A stretch of DNA of 64,000 nt from Lepidurus packardi (taxonomy: Eukaryota > Arthropoda > Branchiopoda > Notostraca > Triopsidae), in assembly GCA_023053545.1 (NCBI GenBank), contig JAKZAN010000039.1, positions 263,001 through 327,000 of the forward strand, given 5' to 3'. The notes beneath the pieces are model-generated. The model was not told the DNA's origin. It saw only the letters and a program-made list of their open reading frames with translations, and made no database searches. The position numbers and the translations under genes are program-made. Shown piece after piece: positions 51,508 through 63,300 of this stretch (position 1 is the stretch's first letter; every line of letters begins with the position of its first letter).

Positions 51508-53695
51508 TACGGACTGAATTAAATCCTTACGGACTGAACTAATTCCTTAATTCCTTAATTAATTCCTTACGGACTGAATTAATTTTATCCGGACTGAATT
51601 AATTCATTACGCACTTAATTCTTCCATTACGGAATGAATTAATTCCTTAAGGACTGTATTAATTCCTTACGGACTGAATTAATACCAAACGGACTGAATT
51701 AAATCCTTACGGACTGAATTAATTCCTTACGGACTGAATTAATACCTTACGGACTGAATTAAATCCTTACAGACTGAATTAATTCCTTACGGACTGAATT
51801 AATTCCTTACGGACTGAATTAATTCCTTACGGACTGAATTAATTCCTTACGGACTGAATTAATTTCATCCGGACTGAATTATTTCCTTACGTATTGAAGT
51901 TATTCCTTACGGACTGAATTAATTCCTTACGGACTGAATTAATTCCTTACGGACTGAATTAATACCTTACGGACTGAATTAAATCCTTACGGACTGAATT
52001 AATTCCTTACGGACTTAATTAATTCCTTACGGACTGAATTAATTCATTACGGAATGAATTAATTCCTTACGGACTGAATTAATTCCTTACGGAACTAATT
52101 AATTCCTTACGGACGGAATTAATTCTTTACGGACTTAATTAATTCCTTACGTACTTAATTAATTCCTTACGGTCTGAATTAATTCCGTACGGATTTAATT
52201 TATTCCTTACGGACTGAATTAATTCCTTACGGACTGAATTAATTCATTACGGACTGAATTTATTCCTTACGGACTGAATTATTTCCTTACGGACTGAATT
52301 AATTCTTTAGGATTGATTGAATTCCTTTCTTACTGAAAAAATTCCTTACGGACTGAATTAATTTCTTAATTAATTCCTTACGGACTGAATTAATTTCATA
52401 CGGACTGAATTAATTCATTACGGACTTTATTAATCCATTACGGACTGAAATAATTCCTTACGGACTGAATTAGTTCCTTACGGACTGAATTAATTCTATA
52501 GGATTGATTGAATTCCTTTCTTACTGAATTAATTCCTTACGGACTGAATGAATTCCTTACGGACTGAATTAATTCCTTACGGACTGAATTAATTCCTTAC
52601 GGAATGAATTATTTTCTTACGGATTGAATTAATTCTTTAGGATTGATTGAATTCCTTTCTTACTGAATTAATTCATTAAGGACTTAATTAATCCATTACG
52701 GACTGAATTAATTCATTACGGACTTAATTAATCCATTACGGACTGAATTATTTCCTTAATTCCTTAATTAATTCCTTACGGACTGAATTAATTTCATCCG
52801 GACGGAATTAATTCTTTACGGACTTAATTAATTCCTCACGAACTTAATTAATTCCTTACGCACTTAATTAATTCCTTACGGTCTGAATTAATTCCGTACG
52901 GATTTAATTAATTCCTTACGGACTGAATTAATTCCTTACGGACTGAATTAATCCATTATGCACTTAATTAATTCCGTAAGGAATGAATGAATTAATTACG
53001 GACTGAAATAATTCCTTACGGACTAAATTAATTCCTTACGAACTGAATTAATTCCTTACGGACTGAATTAATTCCTTACGGACTGAATTAATTCCTTACG
53101 GACTTAATTAATTCCTTACGGACTGAATTAATTCCTTACGGACTGAATTAGTTCCTTACGGACTGAATTAATTCTTTAGGATTGATTGAATTCCTTTCTT
53201 ACTGAATTAATTCCTTACGGACTAAATTAATTCCTTACGGACTGAATTAATTTCATACGGACTGAATTAATACCTTACGGACTGTATTAATTCCTTACGG
53301 ACTGAATTAATACCTTACGGACTGAATTAAATCCTTACGGACTGAATTAATTCCTTACGGACTGAATTAATTCCTTACGGACTGAATTAATTCCTTACGG
53401 ACTGAATTAATTCCTTAATTAATTCCTTACGGACTGAATTAATTTCATCCGGACTGAATTAATTCATTACGCACTTAATTAATCCATTACGGACTGAATT
53501 AATTCCTAACGGACTGTATTAATTCCTTACGGACTGAATTAATACCTTACGGACTGAATTAAATCCTTACGGACTGAATTAATTCCTTACGGACTTAATT
53601 AATTCCTTACGGACTTAATTAATTCATTACGGACTGAATTAATTCATTACGGACTGAATTAATTCATTACGGACTGAATTAATACCTTACGGACT
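51508..53695 (-). repeat. 2.19-kb higher-order repeat, unit 2
   Basis: Near-identical to the preceding unit; an 8-bp TAATTCCT deletion near 53,415 explains the 2,180 offset to the following partial unit. That partial unit (to about 54,370) leads into the second LINE. The left flank of the first LINE (about 40,040-41,610) belongs to the same repeat. Confidence 0.85.
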
Positions 53696-54538
53696 GAATT
53701 AAATCCTTACGGACTGAACTAATTCCTTAATTCCTTAATTAATTCCTTACGGACTGAATTAATTTTATCCGGACTGAATTAATTCATTACGCACTTAATT
53801 CTTCCATTACGGAATGAATTAATTCCTTAAGGACTGTATTAATTCCTTACGGACTGAATTAATACCATACGGACTGAATTAAATCCTTACGGACTGAATT
53901 AATTCCTTACGGACTGAATTAATACCTTACGGACTGAATTAAATCCTTACAGACTGAATTAATTCCTTACGGACTGAATTAATTCCTTACGGACTGAATT
54001 AATTCCTTACGGACTGAATTAATTCCTTACGGACTGAATTAATTTCATCCGGACTGAATTATTTCCTTACGTATTGAAGTTATTCCTTACGGACTGAATT
54101 AATTCCTTACGGACTGAATTAATTCCTTACGGACTGAATTAATACCTTACGGACTGAATTAAATCCTTACGGACTGAATTAATTCCTTACGGACTTAATT
54201 AATTCCTTACGGACTGAATTAATTCATTACGGAATGAATTAATTCCTTACGGACTGAATTAATTCCTTACGGAACTAATTAATTCCTTACGGACGGAATT
54301 AATTCTTTACGGACTTAATTAATTCCTTACGTACTTAATTAATTCCTTACGGTCTGAATTAATTCCGTACGGATTGAATTAATTCCTTACGGACTGAATT
54401 AATTCCTTAATTCCTTAATTAATTCCTTACGGACTGAATTAATTTCATCCGGACTGAATTATTTCCTTACGGACTGAATTAATTCTTTAGGATTGATTGA
54501 ATTCCTTTCTTACTGAAAAAATTCCTTACGGACTGAAT

Positions 54539-54551
54539 TAATTTCTTAATT
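54539..54551. repeat. Target-site duplication, 3' side of LINE copy 2
   Basis: TAATTTCTTAATT, the same 13-mer in the same satellite context as the first copy, which is why the second copy is read as a duplicate of a single insertion. Confidence 0.9.
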
Positions 54552-54573
54552 TTTGGTATTTTTGTATTTTTGA

Positions 54574-54608
54574 GGCGAACCATGTCGCTATCGCGCCACA
54601 TTATCGCC
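54574..54608 (-). promoter_or_regulatory. Candidate 3' UTR stem-loop (copy 2)
   Basis: Identical bases to the copy 1 stem-loop: GGCGA/TCGCC, ATGT/ACAT and CGC/GCG arms around TATC. It is annotated because it could keep RNA from this copy usable by an enzyme supplied in trans. Confidence 0.5.
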
Positions 54609-54657
54609 TTCGGCTTTCTTTTTCAACACACTCTCACTGTTTGGTACTTTAGCATCT

Positions 54658-57600
54658 TCAGATGAAATCTAAAATCTTCGTTTGTTTTATGAACTTGATA
54701 AAATTGTTTTGTATAAAAAACCGATCATGCACTGTTCTGTTTCCGAATCCTACAATTTCTTCGAAGTCCACTGGTATGTTTTTGCTTCGCAGTTTGCTGA
54801 ATAAAGCGTTGCGCTCCGCTCTCAGGGTTGAGCATTCCATGACTAGATGCTTCCCGGTTTCGTCTGCCTCACCACAGTTTCGGCACACCGGGCTATCCTG
54901 TAGGTTAAATCTGTGCATCCACGATCCGATCTTGCCATGACCACATCTGAGTCTTAATACAGCAACAGCTTCTCTTCTTCTTTTGATGGTCCTCCATTTA
55001 TTGGATCCTAGAGTTTCTGTCTTCAATACAATGGCCTGTGACGTATTCAGTTTGATTTCGTTCAAAAACTCTCTTTCGATGTTTTGCTTGGTGATTGTTT
55101 TTAGCTCGTGTCTTGTCAGCCCGTTTGTTCTTTCGTTGCTGGAGGTTCTTCCTCTCTTTGCTGCTTGATCCGCTGCTTCATTACCAGGGATGCCAATATG
55201 GGCGGGGATCCATTGTAAATTGATTGTGCAACCATCTACTATTAAGTTTCTTATTTTTCCCTGAATTTGTTGGCTGAGATCAAAATGAGTTCTGCAACCC
55301 CAGCTTTTTAGTACAGCTAGCGCCGCCATTGAGTCTGTTAGAATGACAAATTTTTCGGGGGGGTTATTCGCTACAGAATCTAACGCTATTTCAATTGCTG
55401 TAAGTTCAGTTGACAATATGGAGGATCCTTGGAGCATGCGAAATTCCTTTGTCTCGCCCGTTTTTTCTATATATACTCCACATCCGGTGTTTCCTTGTTC
55501 GTCTTTCGATCCGTCTGTAAATATTTTCTTAAAATCCTTATAAGTATTTTCTAAAAATGCTAACACAAATTGCACTGCTATCTGAGGATTCTTCTTTGTG
55601 GTTAGTCCGTCAATGTCCGTAAAGATATATTTTTCTGTAAATTCCCATGGGGCCATCAAGTTTTCAAAAAAATTCCTTTGTGTTATGTCTGGTAGCTGAA
55701 ATTTCTCTTTAAGTTCTTTATAGTCTTCCCAGATTATCGATTTGTTCTTTGAGATCTCCTTTACTATTAGGTCTTCCTTATGACATTCAGTCATTCTGTT
55801 AATATAATCTTGCGACAATAGCGTTCTCCTATACCGTAAAGGCAACATGCTCGCCGCACATAGCAATACCCCAATAGGGGTAGTTTTTGTTGCTCCTAAA
55901 ATAATTCTTAGAGCTTTGTTTTGAATCGTTTCCAACGGTTGTAGCTTTCTTGAGTTAACAAACTTGTATATAAAACAGGCATATTCTAGTCTGGACCTAA
56001 TAAGGTTTTTGTAGATGGTGAGTAAAAGGTTTGTGCTGGCTCCCCAGCTTGTGCCTGCCAGCCTACTTAAAATCCCTACTGCTTTCATACCTTTCTGTCG
56101 TAGATATTTAATATGCTCTTCAAACTTGAGTCTTCTATCGAAAATGACCCCCAAGAATCTTGCATTTTCGACCCTCTCGATGACCATGCCATTTATCTTA
56201 CACTTCTTATTTGTCTGCCATTTCCTTTTCCTGGTTATCACAAGGTATTTCGTTTTTTCTGGTGATAAGGTAAACCCGTTCCTTTTACACCACGTCTCTA
56301 TTTCCTTAACTCTACATCTCAACTTGTCCATTGCGGAATCCGTATTTCTGCCCAGTGTCCACGTTCCCGCATCATCTGCGAAAAGTGATGTATTTGTGTC
56401 CCTCTGGTTCTCGGGGAAATCCGCTAGCATGATATTGAATAGCCAAGGACTTAAGACTGCACCCTGGGGTATGCCTCTTACTAGTCTTTGCTTGGTAGAC
56501 AGGCTGGATCCGACTCGTACTTCCATTGTTCTGTCGCATAAATAGCTTCTGATGATTCCCAAGAGTTTTCCGTTGACCCCTTTTCTCCCCAACTTGTATA
56601 GAAGTCCGTCGATCCAGACCAGTCGTAGGCAGAAGTTAGGTCGAGCAAAAGGACAGTTAGCACCCAGCCTTTTTTAAAGACAGTGTGTGCGTCGTTCATC
56701 AATCTCATCAACTGGTCGACCGTACTTCTACCTGCCCTAAACCCGGATTGGTATTTCGAGAACCAGTTATACTTTTCTGCTACCCAGCTCAGTCTTTTTA
56801 TGAGCATTCGTTCGAATAATTTTGCCAGGCATGATATTAGGGATATCGGCCTATAAGATTGTACTGCTCCAGGATCTTTACCTGGCTTCCCGATAGGTAT
56901 TACGACTGCATTTCTCCAGTCATTTGGTACTACTCCTCCTTCGAGTATAAAATTGAATATTTTTTGTAATGCTTTCCTCCATTTTGGTGGCATTCTTTTT
57001 AATAACTCGTAGTGGACCATGTCCTTTCCCTGGCTTGTTTTTGGTGCTGCTTTAATTACACTGTCTAATTCCCATGCTGTGAAGGGTCTTTCCAAGTTTG
57101 GTTCTACACTTTTCTCATTGATCATTGCCTGTATATCCATTTTCAACACATCTATGTCCATTTCTGGTTGAAATATTACCGGCTCTGCTCTCTGTACCCT
57201 AGCGAATTGTTCTGCGAAGGCCTCCGCTTTCTCTTCGTCACTTTGTATGACGCGTCCGTTTTTATAAACTATACAGTTCTGCCCTTTTGGAGGCGACCCT
57301 TCCATACCTCTTATTAGTCCCCATACTTGTTTCATCGATGTATGCGTCCCCATATTTTCTACCTTTTTCTTCCAAAATTCTCTTTTTGTTTTTTGTGTCA
57401 ATTGTTTACACTTGGCCTTGTTTTTCTTGTATATAATTAGATTTTCGGTACTGGGGTGATTCCTTAAAATTCTATAGCTTGCTCTGGCTTTGCTTAAGGC
57501 CTCACTACATTTGGTATCCCACCATGGCTTCCTTATTTTGTTATTTTTGTTACCCCTGTCTTGTGTCGATCTGGTTCCACTGCCCTGGACTGGTATATGT

Positions 57601-58475
57601 TTCTTGGTTATTCCTATGAGGGTGTCTACGAACGTCTGATACCTTACTTCGATTAATCCTCTTTGTGTCTCATGTTCTATGTCCGCGTCTTCTAATTCCT
57701 TGAGCCAATTTGTCCATCGAGCTTTCCTGAAATTCCATCGTGGGGCACCCTCCCTTACTTCGTCACCTAGTGTTCCTTCCACCTCAATTATTACAGGTAG
57801 GTGATCGCTTTGGAGTAAGGCGCCTGTAGTAACCTTCACTTTCTCGTATATTCCCGTCGATGCAAAACATAAGTCAATTGTGGATACCGATCCTCTCTCT
57901 GATATACATGTGCTGATTCCTTTAGGTGATGCTAAAAGTAGTTTTTCCCATTCTTCTAAAAAGTTAAATAAAATATGTCCTCTCGTATCGTTAAAATTTT
58001 TGCCATTCCATAGATCGTGGTGTGAATTGAAATCGCAAAATAAAAGGATGTTCTTTTCCCTTCCAATTTGTGAAAGATAGAAATCATATTCTTGCTTCGT
58101 AATCTTATTCGCATTTTCCCCTGTTCGAACTTGAAGGTAGATGCCGGCTAGGAAAAGTTCCGTTTGTTCATGTTTTACTTTAATACATACTATTTCTAGT
58201 ACCCCATTTTTGAATTCGTGCAGTGGAACCAATTCTGAATATAAGTTTCGTTTAATAAAAAACACCACACCTCCGCCTCTTTTCCCCTCTCGATCCTTCC
58301 TGATCGTCTTATATCCGTTTATTATTGCGCTGTTTTCCTTTTTCAACCACGTTTCGCATACAAATATTACATCTGGTGCTCGATTCAGTTCACTTATGTA
58401 TGCGCACAACCCGCTCATATGTGGGACGAGGCTTCTTGCATTCCATGACAGTACGCTTAAATTGTCGTCACCCAT
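54658..58475 (-). pseudogene. LINE ORF2, copy 2, disrupted by a 1-bp deletion in the reverse transcriptase domain
   Basis: The reading frame matches copy 1 through residue 618 (endonuclease and RT motif A, including D612). The loss of one base (between 56,620 and 56,621) then shifts the frame, and translation stops after 46 unrelated residues (664 in total, ending at 56,481). The remaining RT motifs (GIPQGAVLSP, FADD), RNase H and the C-terminal zinc motif stay open in the shifted frame down to 54,658 but have no ATG of their own near the break. The shortened product would keep an endonuclease but lack RT motif C, so it should not copy RNA. The only amino-acid change noticed elsewhere is A1023T, next to RNase H catalytic E1024. 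The break could be real or a sequencing error. Confidence 0.92.
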
Positions 58476-60010
58476 TGCATAAGTATTTCTATTGTGTCTT
58501 CTTCTGCTAACAACTCTCTTCCATGCCTAACTAACTCATTGACTTTTTCTTCCCATTGACCTTCTCCCAATATGACGGCGATGATCTTACACACCACTTT
58601 CCTTAGCAATCCACGTATGCCCTGATTCCTCTGCTCTGCAGTGCTGTCACGCTCTTTCCTAATTTCCATGCCAGCATCCTCTTGTCTGTTACTTTCCACT
58701 AGTACCACGTCTTTCTTTGATTGTTCGCTAACCCCGTCAGCACCCATTGTCGTCTTCGGGCTTATAATCTTCCTTTCTGCTCCCGAGATTACCGAGCTAT
58801 AGGATTGTTTTTCTCCTTGGTCAGTTCTTCGTCCCGCCTCTATTGGCGCAGGTTTGGCCTTTTGGTGAACCGGAATCTCCTTAGCTCGTTCGCTTCTTCG
58901 TACCTGAGCCTGCCCAATACCCATCACCTTACGATAACTTTCGCATGTTGTGTCTGCTGCATTATGTTCTCTGCTGCAGTTCGCACATTTGGGTGTAACT
59001 CCCTGTTTCCTTCTAATACAATCCTGGAAGCGGTGGTCCTCTCCGCAATGACCGCATCGTTGTTTGGCGGTGCAAACTGTGCTCAGATGTCCAAAACGTT
59101 GGCATCTGTAGCATCGAACTGGTTTTGGTTGAAAAGGGATGACCGATACTTTAAAGTATCCTACCTCGATATGGGGGGGAAGAAATTCCCCTTCGAACAT
59201 TAAGTGATACGAGTTATTTTGCACTTTCTCTTTAACCCCCTTTTCGTTTTCGAGGACACTGAATAACGGTCTTACGGCATACAACCCCCTAATTTTCTGA
59301 CTAAGTATTTCTTCTTTACTCGTACCCCACAGTCTTATTATACCGTGTTGTAGAACTACCGGCTTTGCCATTCGCATGGCCACTTTCCACCGTCCAATGC
59401 TTTCTATTTTTAACAGCTTGGAAATTATTTTTTCTTGACGCGTGAAAAATAAAATCTCTCCTCCTTTTGACAACTTAATCTCTGCTCCCTGTATCTCCAT
59501 TTTCTGTATTATCTTTCCCACTTCGAAAGGACTGACCTTGCCGAAGTTTTCGCCTTCTACTCCCACAATTTTCGCAATAACAGGCCTTATCTCTTGACCC
59601 TGTTGTAGGTTGCCTTCCGCCTCGCCTTCCGTTGCCAGGCTCGATGTAGAAAAAAGTTCCGCCCTTGTAGATGTTCTCTTTTTCCCTAATACTGCACTCT
59701 CTACCCCCCCTTGCGGCCTTTCTCCTCCTCTCCCATGTTCCGCCCTTGGGGATGTACTCTTTCCCCCTATAACCGCACTTTCTGACTCAGCTTGAGGCCT
59801 ATCTCCTCCACTCGCTTTATCTTCCCCTTCCTTCTGCTTCTTTTTGGGGGGCCTTCCTCTGCCTCTCTTTCCTTTAACTTCCATGAATCCCTTCTCGTCG
59901 TTTAACCTCTCCCCTCGTTTACCTTCCAACTTCTTTTTCGCAAAATCCACAAAAGCGTCATCCCTCACTTCCAAGTCAACTTCCACGTCATCACCGACTG
60001 CCCCCTCCAT
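58457..60010 (-). CDS. LINE ORF1 protein, AT-hook and triple CCHC zinc knuckle, copy 2
   Basis: A 517-residue product with no residue difference noticed from the copy 1 ORF1: AT-hook at residues 48-58, 27-residue tandem duplication at 68-121, RRM-like middle region, and three zinc knuckles at 300-356. The start context and the 19-nt overlap with the next frame are also kept. It is the only intact product of this copy and could act in trans on RNA from other copies. Assignment is by zinc knuckles and position; the middle domain is inferred from family architecture. Confidence 0.92.
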   Translation of the reverse strand: MEGAVGDDVEVDLEVRDDAFVDFAKKKLEGKRGERLNDEKGFMEVKGKRGRGRPPKKKQKEGEDKASGGDRPQAESESAVIGGKSTSPRAEHGRGGERPQGGVESAVLGKKRTSTRAELFSTSSLATEGEAEGNLQQGQEIRPVIAKIVGVEGENFGKVSPFEVGKIIQKMEIQGAEIKLSKGGEILFFTRQEKIISKLLKIESIGRWKVAMRMAKPVVLQHGIIRLWGTSKEEILSQKIRGLYAVRPLFSVLENEKGVKEKVQNNSYHLMFEGEFLPPHIEVGYFKVSVIPFQPKPVRCYRCQRFGHLSTVCTAKQRCGHCGEDHRFQDCIRRKQGVTPKCANCSREHNAADTTCESYRKVMGIGQAQVRRSERAKEIPVHQKAKPAPIEAGRRTDQGEKQSYSSVISGAERKIISPKTTMGADGVSEQSKKDVVLVESNRQEDAGMEIRKERDSTAEQRNQGIRGLLRKVVCKIIAVILGEGQWEEKVNELVRHGRELLAEEDTIEILMQWVTTI

Positions 60011-60069
60011 ACCCCTTCTTTATTTTTCAGCAAAAACCAAAATAGTACTTCGAATTCGCAAGAACAACA

Positions 60070-60147
60070 ACTAAATTGGACAAAACACCACTAGATACCA
60101 CACAGAATACTAAATTAGACAAAACACCACTAGATACCACACAGAAT
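60070..60147 (-). repeat. 39-bp tandem repeat in LINE 5' UTR (copy 2)
   Basis: The same two units, with the same single mismatch between them, as in copy 1. The repeat therefore predates the segmental duplication. Confidence 0.9.
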
Positions 60148-60341
60148 ACACCAATTGAACCACTACAGACTCCCCTGGCCGAAGCCACGGGCCTTTAATT
60201 ACTTCTGTCCTCACTAGTTTTATGGAAACTGACACTACTGTCAATTTGCTTATATAAGTAAACTAAAGCACACGAAGAATCACTGTCACAACTTAAAGGT
60301 TGCTGAAAAAGGCGACTGAAGAACTTTCTTGTCTCCACTCA

Positions 60342-60374
60342 ACGTCTGCACCTGTTGGTTGCTAGCCCGTGACT
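60342..60374 (-). promoter_or_regulatory. Candidate internal LINE promoter: initiator plus DPE (copy 2)
   Basis: Unchanged from copy 1: CAGTC start with +1 at 60,374 and AGACGT at +28 to +33 (60,347-60,342). If active, this copy could still be transcribed and supply ORF1 protein. Confidence 0.55.
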
Positions 60375-60377
60375 GGG

Positions 60378-60390
60378 TAATTTCTTAATT
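60378..60390. repeat. Target-site duplication, 5' side of LINE copy 2
   Basis: TAATTTCTTAATT following the element's 5' end. The satellite beyond it matches the 47,635 flank monomer for monomer for about 1.4 kb. Confidence 0.9.
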
Positions 60391-63300
60391 AATTCCTTAC
60401 GGACTGAATTAATTTCATACGGACTGAATTAATTCATTACGGACTTTATTAATCCATTACGGACTGAATTAATTCCTTACGGACTGAATTAGTTCCTTAC
60501 GGACTGAATTAATTCTATAGGATTGATTGAATTCCTTTCTTACTGAATAAATTCCTTACGGACTGAATGAATTCCTTACGGACTGAATTAATTTCATACG
60601 GACTGAATTAATACCTTACGAACTGAATTAATTTCATCCGGAATGAATTAATTCATTAAGCACTTAATTAATCCATTACGGACTGAGTTATTTCCTTACG
60701 TATTGAAGTTATTTCTTACGGACTGAATTAATTCCTTACGGACTGAATTAATACCTTACGGACTGAATTAAATCCTTACGGACTAAATTAATTCCTTACG
60801 GACTTAATTAATTCCTTACGGACTGAATTAATTCATTACGGACTGAATTAATTCCTTACGGACTGAATTAATTCCTTACGGACCTAATTAATTCCTTACG
60901 GACGGAATTAATTCTTTACGGACTTAATTAATTCCTTACGAACTTAATTAATTCCTTACGTACTTAATTAATTCCTTACGGTCTGAATTAATTCCGTACG
61001 GATTTAATTAATTCCTTACGGTCTGAATTAATTCCTTACGGACTGAATGAATTCATTATGGACTTAATTAATTCCGTAAGAAATGAATGAATTAATTACG
61101 GACTGAAATAATTCCTTACGGACTAAATTAATTCCTTACGAACTGAATTAATTCCTTACGGACTTAATTAATTCCTTACGGACTGAATTAATTCCTTACG
61201 GACTGTATTAATTCTTTACGGACTGAATTAGTACCTTACGGACTGAATTAATTCTTTAGGATTGATTGAATTCCTTTCTTACTGAATTAATTCCTTACGG
61301 ACTGAATGAATTCCTTACGGACTGAATTAATTTCATACTCACTGAATTAATACCTTACGGACTGAATTAATTCCTTACGGACTGAATTAATTCCTTAATT
61401 CCTTAATTAATTCCTTACGGACTGAATTAATTTCATCCGGACTGAATTAATTCATTACGCACTTAATTAATCCATTACGGACTGAATTATTTCCTTACGT
61501 ATTGAAGTTATTCCTTACGGACTTAATTAATTCCTTACGGACTGATTTAAATCCATACGGACTTAGTTAATTCCTTACGGACTTAATTAATTCTTTACGG
61601 ACTGCATTAATTCATTATGGACTGAATTAATTCCTTACGAACTTAATTAATTCCTTACGAAATGAATTAATTAGTTACGGACTGAATTAATTTCTTACGG
61701 ACTGAATCAATTCATTACAGACTTAATTTATCCATTACGGACTTAATTAATTCATTACGGACTTAATTAATTCCTTACGGACTGAACTAATTCCTTACGG
61801 ACTGAATTAATTCCTTACGGAATGAATTATTTTCTTACGGACTGAATTAATTCTTTAGGATTGATTGAATTCCTTTCTTACTGAATTAATTCATTACGGA
61901 CTTAATTAATCCATTACGGACTGAATTAATTCATTACGGACTTAATTAATCCATTACGGACTGAATTATTTCCTTACGTACTGAAGTTATTCCTTACGGA
62001 CTGAATTAATTCGTTACGGACTGAATTAATTCCTTACGGACTGAATTAATTCCTTACGGACTGAATTAATTCCTTAATTCCTTAATTAATTCCTTACGGA
62101 CTGAATTAATTTCATACGGACTGAATTAATTCATTACGGACATAATTAATTCCTTACGGACTGATTTAAATCCATACGGACTTAGTTAATTCCTTACGGA
62201 CTTAATTAATTCTTTACGGACTGAATTAATTCATTATGGACTGAATTAATTCCTTACGAACTTAATTAATTCCTTACGAAATGAATTAATTAGTTACGGA
62301 CTGAATTAATTTCTTACGGACTGAATCAATTCATTACAGACTTAATTTATCCATTACGGACTTAATTAATTCATTACGGACTTAATTAATTCCTTACGGA
62401 CTGAACTAATTCCTTACGGACTGAATTAATTGCTTACGGAATGAATTATTTTCTTACGGACTGAATTAATTCTTTAGGATTGATAGAATTCCTTTCTTAC
62501 TGAATTAATTCATTACGGAATTAATTAATCGATTACAGACTGAATTAATTCCTTACGTACTGAACTTATTCCTTACGGAATGAATTAATTCCTTACGGAC
62601 TGAATTAACTCCTTACGGACTGAATTAATTCCTTACTGACTGAATTAATTCCTTACGGACTGAATTAATTCCTTACGGACTGAATTAATTCCTTACGGAC
62701 TGAATTAATTCCTTACGGACTGAATAAATTCCTTACGAACTGAATTAATTCCGTACGGATTTTATTAATTCCTTACGGACTGAATTAATTCATTACGGAC
62801 TTAATTAATCCATTACGGACTGAATTATTTCCTTACGTACTGAAGTTATTCCTTACGGACTGAATTAATTCCTTACGGACTGAGTTAACTCCTTACGGTC
62901 TGAATTAATTCCTTACGGACTGAATTAATACCTTACGTACTGAAATAATTCCTTACGGACTGAATTAATTCCTTACTAACTGAATTAATTCCTTACGGAC
63001 TGAATTAATTCCTTAATTAATTCCTTACGGACTGAATTAGTTTCATACGGACTGAATTAATTCATTACGGACTTAATTAATCGATTACGGACTGAATTAA
63101 TTCCTTACGTACTGAACTTATTCCTTACGGACTGAATTAATTCCTTAGTTAATTCCTTACTGACTGAATTAATTTCATACGGACTGAATTAATTCATTAC
63201 GGACTTAATTAATCGATTACAGACTGAATTAATTCCTTACGTACTGAACTTATTCCTTACGGACTGAATTAATTCCTTACGGACTGAATTAACTCCTTAC

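Larger units (their letters stand above)
47635..54538 (-). repeat. 20-bp satellite array, right arm, segment 2 (between the two LINE copies)
   Basis: About 6.9 kb of the reverse-oriented satellite, uninterrupted by other sequence. Its first about 1.4 kb is shared with the right flank of the second LINE. From about 49,320 it is a 2.19-kb higher-order repeat, two full units plus a partial third that runs up to the second LINE. It contains two unoccupied versions of the LINE insertion site, at 50,171-50,183 and 52,359-52,371. No gene was seen. Confidence 0.96.
54552..60377 (-). mobile_element. Non-LTR retrotransposon copy 2, ORF2 frameshifted
   Basis: A 5,826-bp near-identical copy of the element at 41,795-47,621 with the same ends, flanks and 13-bp direct repeats. 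I noticed three differences: C to T at 55,410 (versus 42,653), a 1-bp deletion at 56,620/56,621 (copy 1 base 43,864), and C to T at 57,423 (versus 44,667, synonymous). It came with the duplicated satellite segment and is not an independent insertion. It cannot make a full ORF2 protein, although ORF1 is intact. Confidence 0.95.
52805..61821. repeat. 9-kb segmental duplication, copy 2 (contains broken LINE)
   Basis: Partner of 40,040-49,065. The divergence seen by eye is very low: three differences in the 5.8-kb LINE and a handful in the satellite flanks (for example CTAACGG versus CTTACGG at 48,599). The pattern fits a recent unequal exchange or ectopic copying within the array. Which copy is ancestral is not provable here, although the intact LINE in copy 1 suggests that the deletion in copy 2 came later. 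Confidence 0.9.

Noticed and set aside
54658-56592. Separate 644-residue RT/RNase H gene
   Set aside because: It is the 3' part of the frameshifted ORF2; its apparent first residue would need a TTG start, and the upstream half ends only because of the 1-bp deletion.
54552-60377. Independent second LINE insertion at a preferred site
   Set aside because: The satellite flanks match the first copy for about 1.75 kb and 1.43 kb beyond the target-site duplications, so it was copied with its surroundings.
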